Part shown: one piece after another, positions 33,201-40,963 of the stretch | How the letters are laid out: each line of letters starts with the position of its first letter | Numbering within the stretch: position 1 is the stretch's first letter | Translations under genes and position numbers: made by a program | NCBI GenBank assembly: GCA_946411525.1 | Contig: CAMKEI010000013.1 | Location: 1-46,999, forward strand | Origin: an uncultured Clostridia bacterium | GTDB lineage: Bacteria > Bacillota > Clostridia > Christensenellales > Aristaeellaceae | Length of the DNA: 46,999 nucleotides | Direction: 5' to 3' | The notes under the pieces: model-generated | Database searches by the model: none | Seen by the model: only the letters and a program-made list of their open reading frames with translations | What the model was told of the DNA's origin: nothing

Positions 33201-34607
33201 CTGATTTCCCCGCCGCCGCATCACGATATCTATTCAATTGAAGACCTGGCGGAACTGATCTATGACCTGCAGTGCGCCAACGAGGACGCGAAAATCACTG
33301 TGAAACTGGTGGCGTCCGCGGGCGTCGGCACCATTGCCAGCGGCGTGGCCAAAGCCGGCGCCGGCGGCATCCTGATTTCCGGCGGCGAAGGCGGTACAGG
33401 TGCGGCGCCCATGAGCAGCGTGCATCATGCAGGCCTGCCCTGGGAAATCGGCCTGGCAGAGGCCCACCAGGTGCTCTGCCGCAACCGGCTGCGCCAGACA
33501 GTGACGCTTGAGACCGACGGCAAGCTGATGACCGGACATGACGTGATGGTAGCGCTGTTGCTGGGTGCGGAACAGTTCGGATTTGCCACGGCGCCGCTGG
33601 TTACCATGGGGTGCCGGATGATGCGCGTATGCCAGCTGGGCACCTGCCCATTCGGCATCGCGACACAGAACCCGGAACTGCGCAAGCGCTTCAAGGGTAA
33701 ACCCGAATATGTAGAACGTTTTATGCTCTTTATCGCGGAGCAAATGCGGGAGATCATGGCGAAACTCGGAGCCCGTACAGTGAACGAACTGGTGGGCCGC
33801 AGCGACCTGCTGGCCGTGAAGGACAACGCTGCGATGGATCTCTCCGACCTGACCGGCTTTGCCCGGAACACACATTTCCAGCCTGCTGCGAAGCACGATT
33901 TCCGCCTGGCGGAACGGGCGGACGCGAGGCTGTATCAGGATCATGTCCATCTGATGACCACAGACCGCGCCTTCGGTACGATGCTGAAGGGAGAACGGCA
34001 TATCCAGGCCCAGGGCTGCGGAGGACAGTCCTTCGGCGCGTTCCTGCCCCGCGGGCAGGAGATTACCCTCTACGGCGTGGCGAACGACTACCTGGGCAAA
34101 GGTCTTTCCGGCGGCACGCTGGCAGTATGCCCGCCCGCAGACTCTATCTGGAAAAAGGAGGATACCCTGATCGGCAACGTGGCGCTGTACGGCGCGACAA
34201 GCGGATATACCTTTGTGGCCGGCATGGCGGGCGAGCGGTTCGCCGTACGCAACTCCGGCGCATGGGCAGTGGTGGAAGGCGTCGGCGACCATGGCTGCGA
34301 ATACATGACCGGCGGCCGGGTGGCCGTACTGGGTCCTGTAGGCGACAACTTTGCCGCTGGCATGTCAGGCGGGGTGGCCTGGGTGCTCGACGAGGATAAT
34401 CAGCTGGAAAGCCGTCTGAACACCGGACATGTGAAACTGTATGAAGTATCTGAAAAACAGGCCGATGAACTGAACCGGCTGCTGGAAATGCATGTGAAGG
34501 CGACCGGCTCGCAGAAGGCCCGGGAGATCCTTGAACACTTCAGCGATTGGCTGCCGAAGTTCAAAGCCGTAATATCGGACGAGTACCTGGCGTATATGAA
34601 TTCATAA
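30291..34607 (+). CDS. gltB: Glutamate synthase large subunit
   Basis: A 1438-residue GOGAT large subunit. It hydrolyses glutamine and transfers the ammonia to 2-oxoglutarate, giving glutamate. The class II amidotransferase begins at Cys18 in HDSCGVGAV, after a 17-residue propeptide that must be cleaved. SRFSTNTFPSW and GEINTIRGN are glutamine-site motifs. The FMN-binding synthase domain includes GAMSYGSISQEAHECMAKAM, GEGGHLPGAKV and ISGGEGGTGAAP. The 3Fe-4S cluster Cys set lies in CRMMRVCQLGTCPFG near residue 1107. The C-terminal GXGXG repeats (GGTLAV, GATSG, GGRVAVLG) follow. It is co-transcribed with the ANTAR gene upstream; gltD follows. Confidence 0.97.
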   Translation: MKDRQYPLYHEELEHDSCGVGAVVDLNAKATHRTVDQALCIVERLAHRAGSDAQGTTGDGVGIMTQLPHTLFAAWAREEGINLGTPGDYGVGMFFLPEDEVGARNTAGIFEQLAESEGIPVLGWREVPCHPAQLGAGARRTMPCIRQCFLKRPKETAAGQDFDRRLYVLRRVFEHQDTDAYICSLSSRTIVYKGMMLVNQLRSFYDDLQDVRYTSSMAMVHSRFSTNTFPSWSKAHPQRMLLHNGEINTIRGNHDRMKAREETMRSDVMGAEMRRVLPVVDNDGSDSQMLDNTLEFLAMNGFPLPLAGMILLPEPWQGQKKRTPWKDLYRYFATMMEPWDGPAAILYSDGDTVCASLDRNGLRPLRCALTDDRRLILTSEAGVLFEENAHILRRWKLKAGDVLEANLKTGRLTESGELKTRFAQEHPYSEWMKKLVRLEDLPRTEAPAEDLPEEKREKLCRAFNYTWEDMQDVVLPMAANGTEPIVSMGADIPVAALSKTHPSVYDYFRQRFAQVTNPPIDALREEVKTDCSIYVGDDGNLLSREAANSAVLELPSPVLTEEELQRIREMKHADFSVRTVSLLYDKKNSLRDAVDRFFDTCDQACRDQINILILSDRGIGPDRMAIPSLLAVSALEQHLIRIKKRTAVSVILESGEPRDVHQLAMLIAFGARAVNPYLAHACIRAMCVDGRIDKTPEDAIRDYDKALTAGVLKIASKMGVSVLQAYQSAQLFEAVGLDAGFVETYFTNTPCSLGGTDLNRVETDSRFHHDAAFAQTAAAGLPSIGRHKYRRGEGAEEHLYAPETIHLLQQAVWTDDRATFDKYTARVENEGPRTIRSMLSFRFDACREIPLDEVEPSEEIVKRFRTGAMSYGSISQEAHECMAKAMNRLGGRSNSGEGGELPERFGTELNSAIKQVASGRFGVTREYLLSAKEIQIKMAQGAKPGEGGHLPGAKVTDSVAKTRCSTPGISLISPPPHHDIYSIEDLAELIYDLQCANEDAKITVKLVASAGVGTIASGVAKAGAGGILISGGEGGTGAAPMSSVHHAGLPWEIGLAEAHQVLCRNRLRQTVTLETDGKLMTGHDVMVALLLGAEQFGFATAPLVTMGCRMMRVCQLGTCPFGIATQNPELRKRFKGKPEYVERFMLFIAEQMREIMAKLGARTVNELVGRSDLLAVKDNAAMDLSDLTGFARNTHFQPAAKHDFRLAERADARLYQDHVHLMTTDRAFGTMLKGERHIQAQGCGGQSFGAFLPRGQEITLYGVANDYLGKGLSGGTLAVCPPADSIWKKEDTLIGNVALYGATSGYTFVAGMAGERFAVRNSGAWAVVEGVGDHGCEYMTGGRVAVLGPVGDNFAAGMSGGVAWVLDEDNQLESRLNTGHVKLYEVSEKQADELNRLLEMHVKATGSQKAREILEHFSDWLPKFKAVISDEYLAYMNS

Positions 34608-34610
34608 ATA

Positions 34611-34651
34611 CAATTCATAATTCATAATTCAGAATGCATAATTAAGAATTT
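34611..34651. repeat. AT-rich intergenic repeat block, copy 4
   Basis: CAATTCATAATTCATAATTC followed by AGAATGCATAATTAAGAATT fills the gltB–gltD gap immediately upstream of the gltD SD. Confidence 0.7.
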
Positions 34652-34672
34652 TGATTTGTGGAGGTGCAGGTT

Positions 34673-36076
34673 ATGGGAAGCACAACGGGTTTCTTAGATA
34701 CAATGAGGATAGAAAACCCTTTTCGATGTGAGGAAGAAAGACTGAATGACTTCGAAGACCTGCATATCCCGCAGGGAGGCGAAGCCAGGCATGCGCAGGC
34801 TTCCCGCTGCATGAACTGCGGCGTGCCCTTCTGCCAGTCTGATTTCGGGTGCCCGCTGCACAACCTGATTCCGGAGTGGAACGACCTGCTGTACCGCGGA
34901 CAGGAGCGGGAGGCTCTCAGGCGCCTGCTGAGGACGGCTCCTTTCCCGGAATTTACGGGCCATGTGTGTCCGGCACTGTGCGAAAAAGCGTGCAACCTGG
35001 AGAACGACGGCGTCACCAACCGGGACAACGAGCTCTATCTGATCGAAACCGGCTTTGAAAAAGGCTGGATCCAACCGAGGATTCCCGCGATCCGCTCCGG
35101 AAAGCGGATCGCCGTAATCGGCAGCGGCCCTTCCGGGCTGGCCGCGGCGGATCTGCTGAACCAGCTGGGGCATGAGGTGACAGTCATCGAGAGGGCGGAC
35201 CGTCCCGGCGGCCTGCTGATGTACGGAATTCCGAACATGAAACTTCCCAAGGAAATTGTGGAACGCCGCATCCGCCTGATGGAGACGGAAGGTATCCGGT
35301 TTGTGCTGAACACCGAGGCGGTTCCGGAGGAACTGCAGGGATATGACGCGCTGCTGCTGTGCGGCGGCTCCCGCAGACCCCGATCCCTTAACGTGGAGCA
35401 CATGGACGCCCAGGGCGTTATGTTCGCAGTGGATTACCTGACGGCGGCGACCCGCGCGGTGACCGGGAAAAAGACGTCAGACGCATCCGCGAAGGATCTG
35501 CACGTGGTGGTGGTCGGCGGCGGCGACACGGGCAACGACTGCGTGGGCACAGCCCTGCGGCAGGGCTGCGCTTCCGTGACGCAGCTGGAAATGATGCCGG
35601 CTCCGCCTGAAGACCGGACGCCGAATAATCCCTGGCCGGAATGGCCGCGCGTCCTACGCACAGACTACGGTCAGACCGAGGCCATCTTTCGCCAGGGCGG
35701 GGATCCGCGGATCTATGAGACCACGGTGAAACAGATCCTGACAGATGAATGGGGACATATATCCGCCCTGGAAACGGTCCGGCTTCAGCGGACGCCTGAC
35801 GGAAAATTCGAGCAGGTGAGCGGCAGCGAACAAACGCTGCCCTGCGGCCTGCTGCTGATTGCCGCCGGTTTTATCGGCTGTGAAGAGAAAACGCTGGACC
35901 GCTTTGCACTGAAGGCGGACGGACGGGGACGGCTGCTGCCGGAGGACGGGAGCCACCACCTGACCGGCAGGCTTTTCAGCGCCGGAGATATGCGGACCGG
36001 CCAGTCCCTGGTGGTCCGCGCGCTGGCGGACGGACGGAACGCCGCCCGGGAAATCGACATCTGGCTGAAACAGTAA
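34673..36076 (+). CDS. gltD: Glutamate synthase small subunit (NADPH-dependent)
   Basis: A 467-residue FAD/Fe-S oxidoreductase that takes electrons from NADPH to the large subunit. The N-terminal Cys clusters for two 4Fe-4S centres are CMNCGVPFC...GCPLHN and CPALCEKAC. The FAD site is IGSGPSGLAAADLLNQLG with the downstream GGLLMYGIP. The NADPH site is VVGGGDTGNDC near residue 284. The C-terminal FAD signature ends with FSAGDMRTGQSLVVRALADG. The ATG at 34673 is set by GGAGGTG, 7 bases away. It is 65 bases behind gltB and 17 bases ahead of purF. Confidence 0.96.
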   Translation: MGSTTGFLDTMRIENPFRCEEERLNDFEDLHIPQGGEARHAQASRCMNCGVPFCQSDFGCPLHNLIPEWNDLLYRGQEREALRRLLRTAPFPEFTGHVCPALCEKACNLENDGVTNRDNELYLIETGFEKGWIQPRIPAIRSGKRIAVIGSGPSGLAAADLLNQLGHEVTVIERADRPGGLLMYGIPNMKLPKEIVERRIRLMETEGIRFVLNTEAVPEELQGYDALLLCGGSRRPRSLNVEHMDAQGVMFAVDYLTAATRAVTGKKTSDASAKDLHVVVVGGGDTGNDCVGTALRQGCASVTQLEMMPAPPEDRTPNNPWPEWPRVLRTDYGQTEAIFRQGGDPRIYETTVKQILTDEWGHISALETVRLQRTPDGKFEQVSGSEQTLPCGLLLIAAGFIGCEEKTLDRFALKADGRGRLLPEDGSHHLTGRLFSAGDMRTGQSLVVRALADGRNAAREIDIWLKQ

Positions 36077-36093
36077 ACGGACACGGAGGAAGC

Positions 36094-37500
36094 ATGGGCA
36101 TCCACGAGGAATGCGGCGTATTCGGCGTGATGGCAAAACAGCCGGAGGACGTCGCCAGCCTGGTTTATTTCGGACTGTACTCCCTTCAGCACAGGGGACA
36201 GGAAAGCTGCGGGATCGTGGTCAACGACGACGGCGTTTTTGTGTCCCATAAGGATATCGGCCTGGTGGGCGAGGTTTTCACCGGCGATATCCTTCATTCT
36301 TTTCCGGCAGGAACCATGGCGGTCGGACATACCCGATACGGCACCACCGGCGGCACAAACCGGAACAACTGCCAGCCGATCGAGGTGAACCACCAGAAGG
36401 GCCGGATGGCGCTGGCGCATAACGGCAACCTTTCCAACGCCGCGGAGCTCAGGTCCGCCCTCGAGATGAAGGGGGCGATCTTCCACACGTCCAGCGATAC
36501 GGAGACGATCGCATATATTATTACCCAGGAAAGGCTGAGCTCGCCTTCCATTGAGGAAGCGCTGAGCCGGGCGATGGACAGACTGGATGGCGCCTACTCC
36601 CTGGTGCTGATGTCCCCCCAGAAGCTGATCTGCGCCCGGGATCCCCACGGTTTCCGGCCGCTTTGCTACGGACAGACGCCGGAAGGCACCTGGATCGTCG
36701 CGTCAGAAAGCTGCGCGCTGCACGCGGTCGGCGCAGAGATGGTCCGGGACGTCGAGCCGGGGGAAATCATCATCTTCAGCAAAGGCGGCGTGCAGTACCG
36801 GAAAGAACACTGCGGCCGGATACAGCCGCGCCACTGCATTTTTGAGTATATCTATTTCGCGAGACCTGATTCGGTGCTGGACGGCATCTCCGTCCATGCG
36901 GCGCGCATCCGGGCAGGGGAGTGCCTGGCACAGTCGCATCCGGTTGAGGCGGATCTGGTGATCGGCGTGCCCGACTCCGGGTTGGACGCCGCGCTGGGGT
37001 ACAGCCGCGCTTCCGGAATCCCGTACGGAATCGGGCTGATCAAGAACAAATATATCGGCCGGACGTTTATCGCGCCGGATCACCGGCTGGACCAGGTGAA
37101 GATCAAGCTGTCCGCGATCGGGGAAGTGATCCGCGGGAAGCGGGTCGTCCTGATCGACGATTCGATCGTCCGCGGTACAACCAGCGGACGGATCGTCAGC
37201 CTGCTGCGGGAAGCGGGGGCGAAAGAGATCCATATGCGCATCTCCTCACCGCCGTTTCTGCATCCCTGCTATTACGGAACGGACATTGATTCGCAGGAAC
37301 ACCTGATCGCCTGCCATCATACGGTGGAGGAGATTGCGGAGATCATCGGCGCGGATTCCCTCGGATACCTTCCGCCGGAAGCACTCCGGACGCTGGCCGG
37401 GCCTGACGTATACTGCCACGCCTGCTTTACGGGGGAATACCCGACGGACATCCCATCCGACACCCGGAAGGACCGGTTTGAGCGCCGGCTGTCGGAGTAA
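36094..37500 (+). CDS. purF: Amidophosphoribosyltransferase
   Basis: A 468-residue PurF, first committed step of purine synthesis: PRPP + glutamine to phosphoribosylamine. Class II amidotransferase with the nucleophile at Cys7 (MGIHEECGVFGVM), so six residues would be cleaved off, fewer than the 11 in B. subtilis. The glutamine channel motifs are GHTRYGTTGG and AHNGNLSN. The PRPP loop is VVLIDDSIVRGTTS. Cys in RHCIFEYIYFARPDS and the terminal YCHACFTGEYP are the positions that hold a 4Fe-4S cluster in B. subtilis PurF, so an oxygen-sensitive cluster is likely. GGAGG precedes the start. Placement at the end of the glt operon is unusual, since purF normally sits in a pur operon. Confidence 0.95.
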   Translation: MGIHEECGVFGVMAKQPEDVASLVYFGLYSLQHRGQESCGIVVNDDGVFVSHKDIGLVGEVFTGDILHSFPAGTMAVGHTRYGTTGGTNRNNCQPIEVNHQKGRMALAHNGNLSNAAELRSALEMKGAIFHTSSDTETIAYIITQERLSSPSIEEALSRAMDRLDGAYSLVLMSPQKLICARDPHGFRPLCYGQTPEGTWIVASESCALHAVGAEMVRDVEPGEIIIFSKGGVQYRKEHCGRIQPRHCIFEYIYFARPDSVLDGISVHAARIRAGECLAQSHPVEADLVIGVPDSGLDAALGYSRASGIPYGIGLIKNKYIGRTFIAPDHRLDQVKIKLSAIGEVIRGKRVVLIDDSIVRGTTSGRIVSLLREAGAKEIHMRISSPPFLHPCYYGTDIDSQEHLIACHHTVEEIAEIIGADSLGYLPPEALRTLAGPDVYCHACFTGEYPTDIPSDTRKDRFERRLSE

Positions 37501-37513
37501 AAGATCAGGGCTG

Positions 37514-40090
37514 TCAGGGATCCAGCGCAATCAGCAGACGCCCGTCCGCTACGTCATGGCAGACTTCGCAGTGCCTGCCGCTGACGTCATACACGTGCAC
37601 AATATCAGACAACGCTTTCCCGGATTCAAACTGACCGACGATATCAGGCGATCCTTCCAGCAGTTCCGGCCGGAAACGGATCGTTTTTTCGTTGCGGAAA
37701 ACTGCCGTATAAAGGATTTCCGCCTCAACCAGATCCTGAAAGATATGGCTCCCGTAGGACAGCTCCGGGTTATAGCCCGCCTGGCGCTCCTCCGTCTCAC
37801 AGATGATCTCGAACGCGCTGATATCGGAGAACGCCGTCGGGACGCCAAGCTCGGGAGACGTCGTACCCACCCGACCAGGCACGATCAGCATCATGTGCCT
37901 GTTCAGATCCCGGTAATGCCAGTTGATCCTGCCGATCAGCCGAGCGGCACTGTTTTTCTCCGCGTAGGGCATGCTGTAATACTTTACGGGATCCACATAC
38001 ACGATCAGGTCGAGCCCGGAGGCTTTCGGCATTCCCATGGAAGCCCCCCTGCTTTCCAGCAGGATTTTTTCCTCCGGCACGTCCGCCGGAATCACAGTGC
38101 CGCCTTTTTCCCTGCGGATCTGCAAGGGACGGCACTGAAGAAGGTCAATGGAGTATTCTCCGCTTTCGGAGATATTGATGGTGAATTCCGTGTCCACCGG
38201 ATAATCATATTCATCCTGAATACAGCGGAGCATTCTCCTCATTTGCTCCATCAGCGTCCGGTTGGTAACCAGGCCTTTGCAGGAAATGAATTTCACGTCA
38301 CGAGGCCTTCCGGATTCGCGCAGGCTGTATTCCGCGTCGTAATCATGCTCGAGCAGGATCCTGTCCAGATACGCCGGAATATCCGGCGCGATTCTTTCAT
38401 AGGGCAGTTTCTCGAGCGTCCGGTTCGTCATGTTGATGACTTCCGCCTTCCCCTGGGAAAACCGGTGCTTATCCGCGGAGGAGGAATAAGAGGTTTTTTC
38501 CGGCATATCCAGGTTGACGATCCGGGGATAGGATCCTTCCGTCCTGTCCACCGCGGAGGTGCCCAGCCCCATAACCAGCCGCAGCATTCCCGCCGAAGGA
38601 TCGGTGTCCTTCATGATCCTGTACGGACTGCAGGAATATCCGACTCCTGCCGCGCAGGGCATGTAATACGCTCCGTAATAGGATCCGGAAACGCGCTGGA
38701 TCAGCAGCGCCATCTGTTCATCCCGCTTATCCAGTCCGCGCCTTTTCCGGTAATCCAGCGCGGACAGGCTCATGGTACTCGCGTACACGGTTTTGATGGC
38801 TTTCTCAAATTCATTGAGCCGGTCTTCCAGACTGCCCCTGTTCACGCAGAAAACGGATTCGTATTTCCCGGCGAAAGCGTTGCCGAAACCGTCCTCCAGG
38901 ATACTGCTGGACCGGACAATGTAAGGATCCTGTCCGTAATACTCAATGATGCGAACGAACTGTTCCCGCATGCCGTCGGAGAAGGTGCCGCTCAGCAGCT
39001 TTTCCGCGAACTCCGCCGCGAGCGGGAAATACCCCTCGTCCGTCCGCTGCCTGACCCGATAATCCCACAGGCCGTTGTCCACGATGTAAGTATAATACAG
39101 ATCCGATCCGACATAGAAGGAGTCATGAGGCTCCAGCACCTCGCTAATGTCCGGCTCCCGGTTGCGGATGATCGCCCGGGCCAGCAGCATTCCGCAGGCT
39201 TTTCCGCCGATCATGCCTGTTCCGATCATGTGATCCCGCACGGCAAAATAGTCTTCCGGCGTGAAATGCTTTTTCACCATTTCCCGCATTTTCTCATCGC
39301 GGGTCATCATGATGTTGCACATCCTGCCGCAGTCTTCCGTAATGTCGGCGCTGCTCTCATGAAGCAGTTTGGTGCGGTTGAAGAACCTATCCCAGGAATC
39401 GGCGTACTGCTCCTCCGCGGACCGCTGCGCCAGGCCCAGCGTCTGATAAAACCGGCTGGCCTTCACGCCGTCCAGGATCGGACGGAACCGGCCGCTTTCC
39501 GGCTCGTAGGTATGGGGAAGGAACATCGTGTCGGAATTCCGGTTCCAGACCTTTTCCGGGCGGACATAGACGCTTTTGCTGTCCGCGTAGACGTCGATGA
39601 AAAGCTGCGTGGTGTTCAGGATTTTATTGATCGCCTGCACGGAATGCTTTCCCCGAACAATCGGGAAGAAAGCGACTGTGTCGAGGATAAACAGGAACGG
39701 GCAGGTAACCCGGAAAAAGTTGCCCATCATGAGGTCCGTGGCCCAGGCCGCCTGCAGATCGGAAAGGCAGTCAAAGACGTAGAACGCGTCTTTTCCTTCC
39801 CTTTCGATGATGTTGTGGATGTCGACCGTAAAGGTTTCAAACCGGTGCGACAGGGGAAGACGAACCGTTTTGACCTCCGGGCGGTCGGCGATCAACGGCT
39901 CATGACCGGCAAAGCGGAAATAGATGATGTTCCGGTGATCCCGGACCGCCTGCTCCACATAAGGCTCCATAAAGAGTCTGAACTGTGAAAGATCCGACAC
40001 GCGCCAGACCACATTGTCCCCGAGCCTGATGTTGTCAAAAGCGACGTCCATTTCCGGAATACCTGACAGGATACGATCGAACGCTGCCAC
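37514..40090 (-). CDS. PEP/pyruvate-binding (ATP-grasp) protein with degenerate KaiC-like head
   Basis: An 858-residue cytoplasmic protein. Residues ~285-680 resemble the N-terminal ATP-grasp domain of PEP synthase/PPDK: GTGMIGGKACGMLLARA (291-307), IVRSSSILEDGFGNAFAGKY (391-410), FTINISESGEYSIDLLQCRPLQIRR. There is no phospho-His swivel domain and no PEP/pyruvate barrel, so it cannot complete the PPDK reaction. Residues 1-190 look like a RecA/KaiC-type fold (LSGIPEMDVAFDNIRLGDNV, YVFDCLSD as a Walker B-like strand), but the Walker A GxxGxGKT is absent (RLGDNVVWRVSDLSQF). The C-terminus ends in YGSHIFQDLVEAEILYTAVF, a feature of this protein type. The start is GTG 40090 after GGAGGTGA. Its function is unknown; a regulated kinase or phosphotransfer sensor is possible. 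Confidence 0.7.
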   Translation of the reverse strand: MAAFDRILSGIPEMDVAFDNIRLGDNVVWRVSDLSQFRLFMEPYVEQAVRDHRNIIYFRFAGHEPLIADRPEVKTVRLPLSHRFETFTVDIHNIIEREGKDAFYVFDCLSDLQAAWATDLMMGNFFRVTCPFLFILDTVAFFPIVRGKHSVQAINKILNTTQLFIDVYADSKSVYVRPEKVWNRNSDTMFLPHTYEPESGRFRPILDGVKASRFYQTLGLAQRSAEEQYADSWDRFFNRTKLLHESSADITEDCGRMCNIMMTRDEKMREMVKKHFTPEDYFAVRDHMIGTGMIGGKACGMLLARAIIRNREPDISEVLEPHDSFYVGSDLYYTYIVDNGLWDYRVRQRTDEGYFPLAAEFAEKLLSGTFSDGMREQFVRIIEYYGQDPYIVRSSSILEDGFGNAFAGKYESVFCVNRGSLEDRLNEFEKAIKTVYASTMSLSALDYRKRRGLDKRDEQMALLIQRVSGSYYGAYYMPCAAGVGYSCSPYRIMKDTDPSAGMLRLVMGLGTSAVDRTEGSYPRIVNLDMPEKTSYSSSADKHRFSQGKAEVINMTNRTLEKLPYERIAPDIPAYLDRILLEHDYDAEYSLRESGRPRDVKFISCKGLVTNRTLMEQMRRMLRCIQDEYDYPVDTEFTINISESGEYSIDLLQCRPLQIRREKGGTVIPADVPEEKILLESRGASMGMPKASGLDLIVYVDPVKYYSMPYAEKNSAARLIGRINWHYRDLNRHMMLIVPGRVGTTSPELGVPTAFSDISAFEIICETEERQAGYNPELSYGSHIFQDLVEAEILYTAVFRNEKTIRFRPELLEGSPDIVGQFESGKALSDIVHVYDVSGRHCEVCHDVADGRLLIALDP

Positions 40091-40151
40091 AGCCGGTCAC
40101 CTCCGTATGACGGGATATACAAACCGCATCAGTGATCTGTCCAGATGCCTG

Positions 40152-40185
40152 CGGAAAACAAAAACGGAGCTGAATCATCAGCTCC
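40152..40185 (-). terminator. Terminator / attenuator between kdpE and the PEP-binding gene
   Basis: Perfect stem GGAGCTGA/TCAGCTCC (40166-40173 and 40178-40185, 4-base loop) followed on the minus strand by GTTTTTGTTTTCC. It lies downstream of the promoter at 40200-40228, so it would terminate transcripts of the PEP-binding gene about 35 bases after their start unless overcome. It also ends kdpE transcripts. Confidence 0.75.
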
Positions 40186-40199
40186 ATTGCCATGCTTTG

Positions 40200-40228
40200 C
40201 TTATATCATACGGCCGCCGCTTTGTCAA
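40200..40228 (-). promoter_or_regulatory. Promoter of the PEP/pyruvate-binding gene
   Basis: Minus-strand TTGACA (40223-40228), exactly 17 bases, TATAAG (40200-40205). Start near 40193, giving a 100-base leader that opens with a strong terminator hairpin. Confidence 0.75.
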
Positions 40229-40261
40229 TCCTCAGAAGCCCGGATGATCCGGCGGGAAAGC

Positions 40262-40963
40262 TCAGCTGTCTGTTCTTACCATCCTGTATCCGATCCCGAC
40301 ATGCGTCTGAAGGAAAGCAGGACTGTCTGGAACGGGTTCAAGCTTTTTCCGCAGGGTGGCCATAAACACGCGCAGGGACGCGACGTTGTTCTCCCAGGAG
40401 GTGCCCCAGACCTGCTGGGTGATGTAATTGTGCGTGAGCACTTTTCCGCAGTTCCGGGCGAGCAGGGTCAGCAGCCTGTATTCGATCGGGGTCAGATGCA
40501 GTTCCTCACCGTTCAGGGATGCGCAGCCGGCGGCATAATCGATCCTGAGCGGGCCGTTGACAAAGACCGTCTGATCGGCATTGTCCATCTGGCTCTGATT
40601 CAGGCGCCGGATCGTCACCCGGAGCCGGGCGAGCAGCTCGTCCACGGAAAAGGGTTTGGTCAGATAATCGTCCGCGCCGGCGTCCAGCGCCTCAATTTTG
40701 TCCGAGTCATCGCTTCTGGCGCTGATGACGATGATCGGCATATTGGACCAGGAGCGGATCTTTTGGATGACTTTGACACCGTCCAGATCGGGAAGACCCA
40801 GATCCAGCAGGACGATGTCCGGGTTGTGTGAAGTGGCCTCCATGATTGCGTTTCCAGCGTTCGCGGCGGAGATATGGCGGTAATCATGGGCTTCCAGCGC
40901 GACGGAAATCAGATTCCGGATCGGCGGATCGTCCTCCACAATCAGGATCAGTGGTTTATTCAT
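40262..40963 (-). CDS. kdpE: KdpE-like OmpR-family response regulator
   Basis: A 233-residue response regulator. The receiver domain has the acidic pocket EDD (10-12), the phospho-acceptor Asp54 in VLLDLGLPDLDG, ISARSD and the Lys in LTKPF. The C-terminal winged helix (LHLTPIEYRLLTLLARNCGK and LRKKLEP...HVGIGYRMV) binds DNA; LTPIEYRLLTLLA with NCGKVLTHNYITQQVWG is the KdpE pattern. The ATG at 40963 is preferred over 40969, since GAGGTGA is adjacent to the latter. It overlaps the kdpD stop by 8 bases. There is no kdpFABC nearby; the linked genes are trkH/trkA, which are probable targets. Confidence 0.92.
   Translation of the reverse strand: MNKPLILIVEDDPPIRNLISVALEAHDYRHISAANAGNAIMEATSHNPDIVLLDLGLPDLDGVKVIQKIRSWSNMPIIVISARSDDSDKIEALDAGADDYLTKPFSVDELLARLRVTIRRLNQSQMDNADQTVFVNGPLRIDYAAGCASLNGEELHLTPIEYRLLTLLARNCGKVLTHNYITQQVWGTSWENNVASLRVFMATLRKKLEPVPDSPAFLQTHVGIGYRMVRTDS

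Noticed and set aside
37334-39988. Very long open frame (884 codons) on the plus strand
   Set aside because: It lies antisense to the PEP/pyruvate-binding gene, which has recognisable motifs, promoter and SD. The plus frame has low-complexity, Arg/Pro/His-rich content typical of shadow frames in GC-rich DNA.
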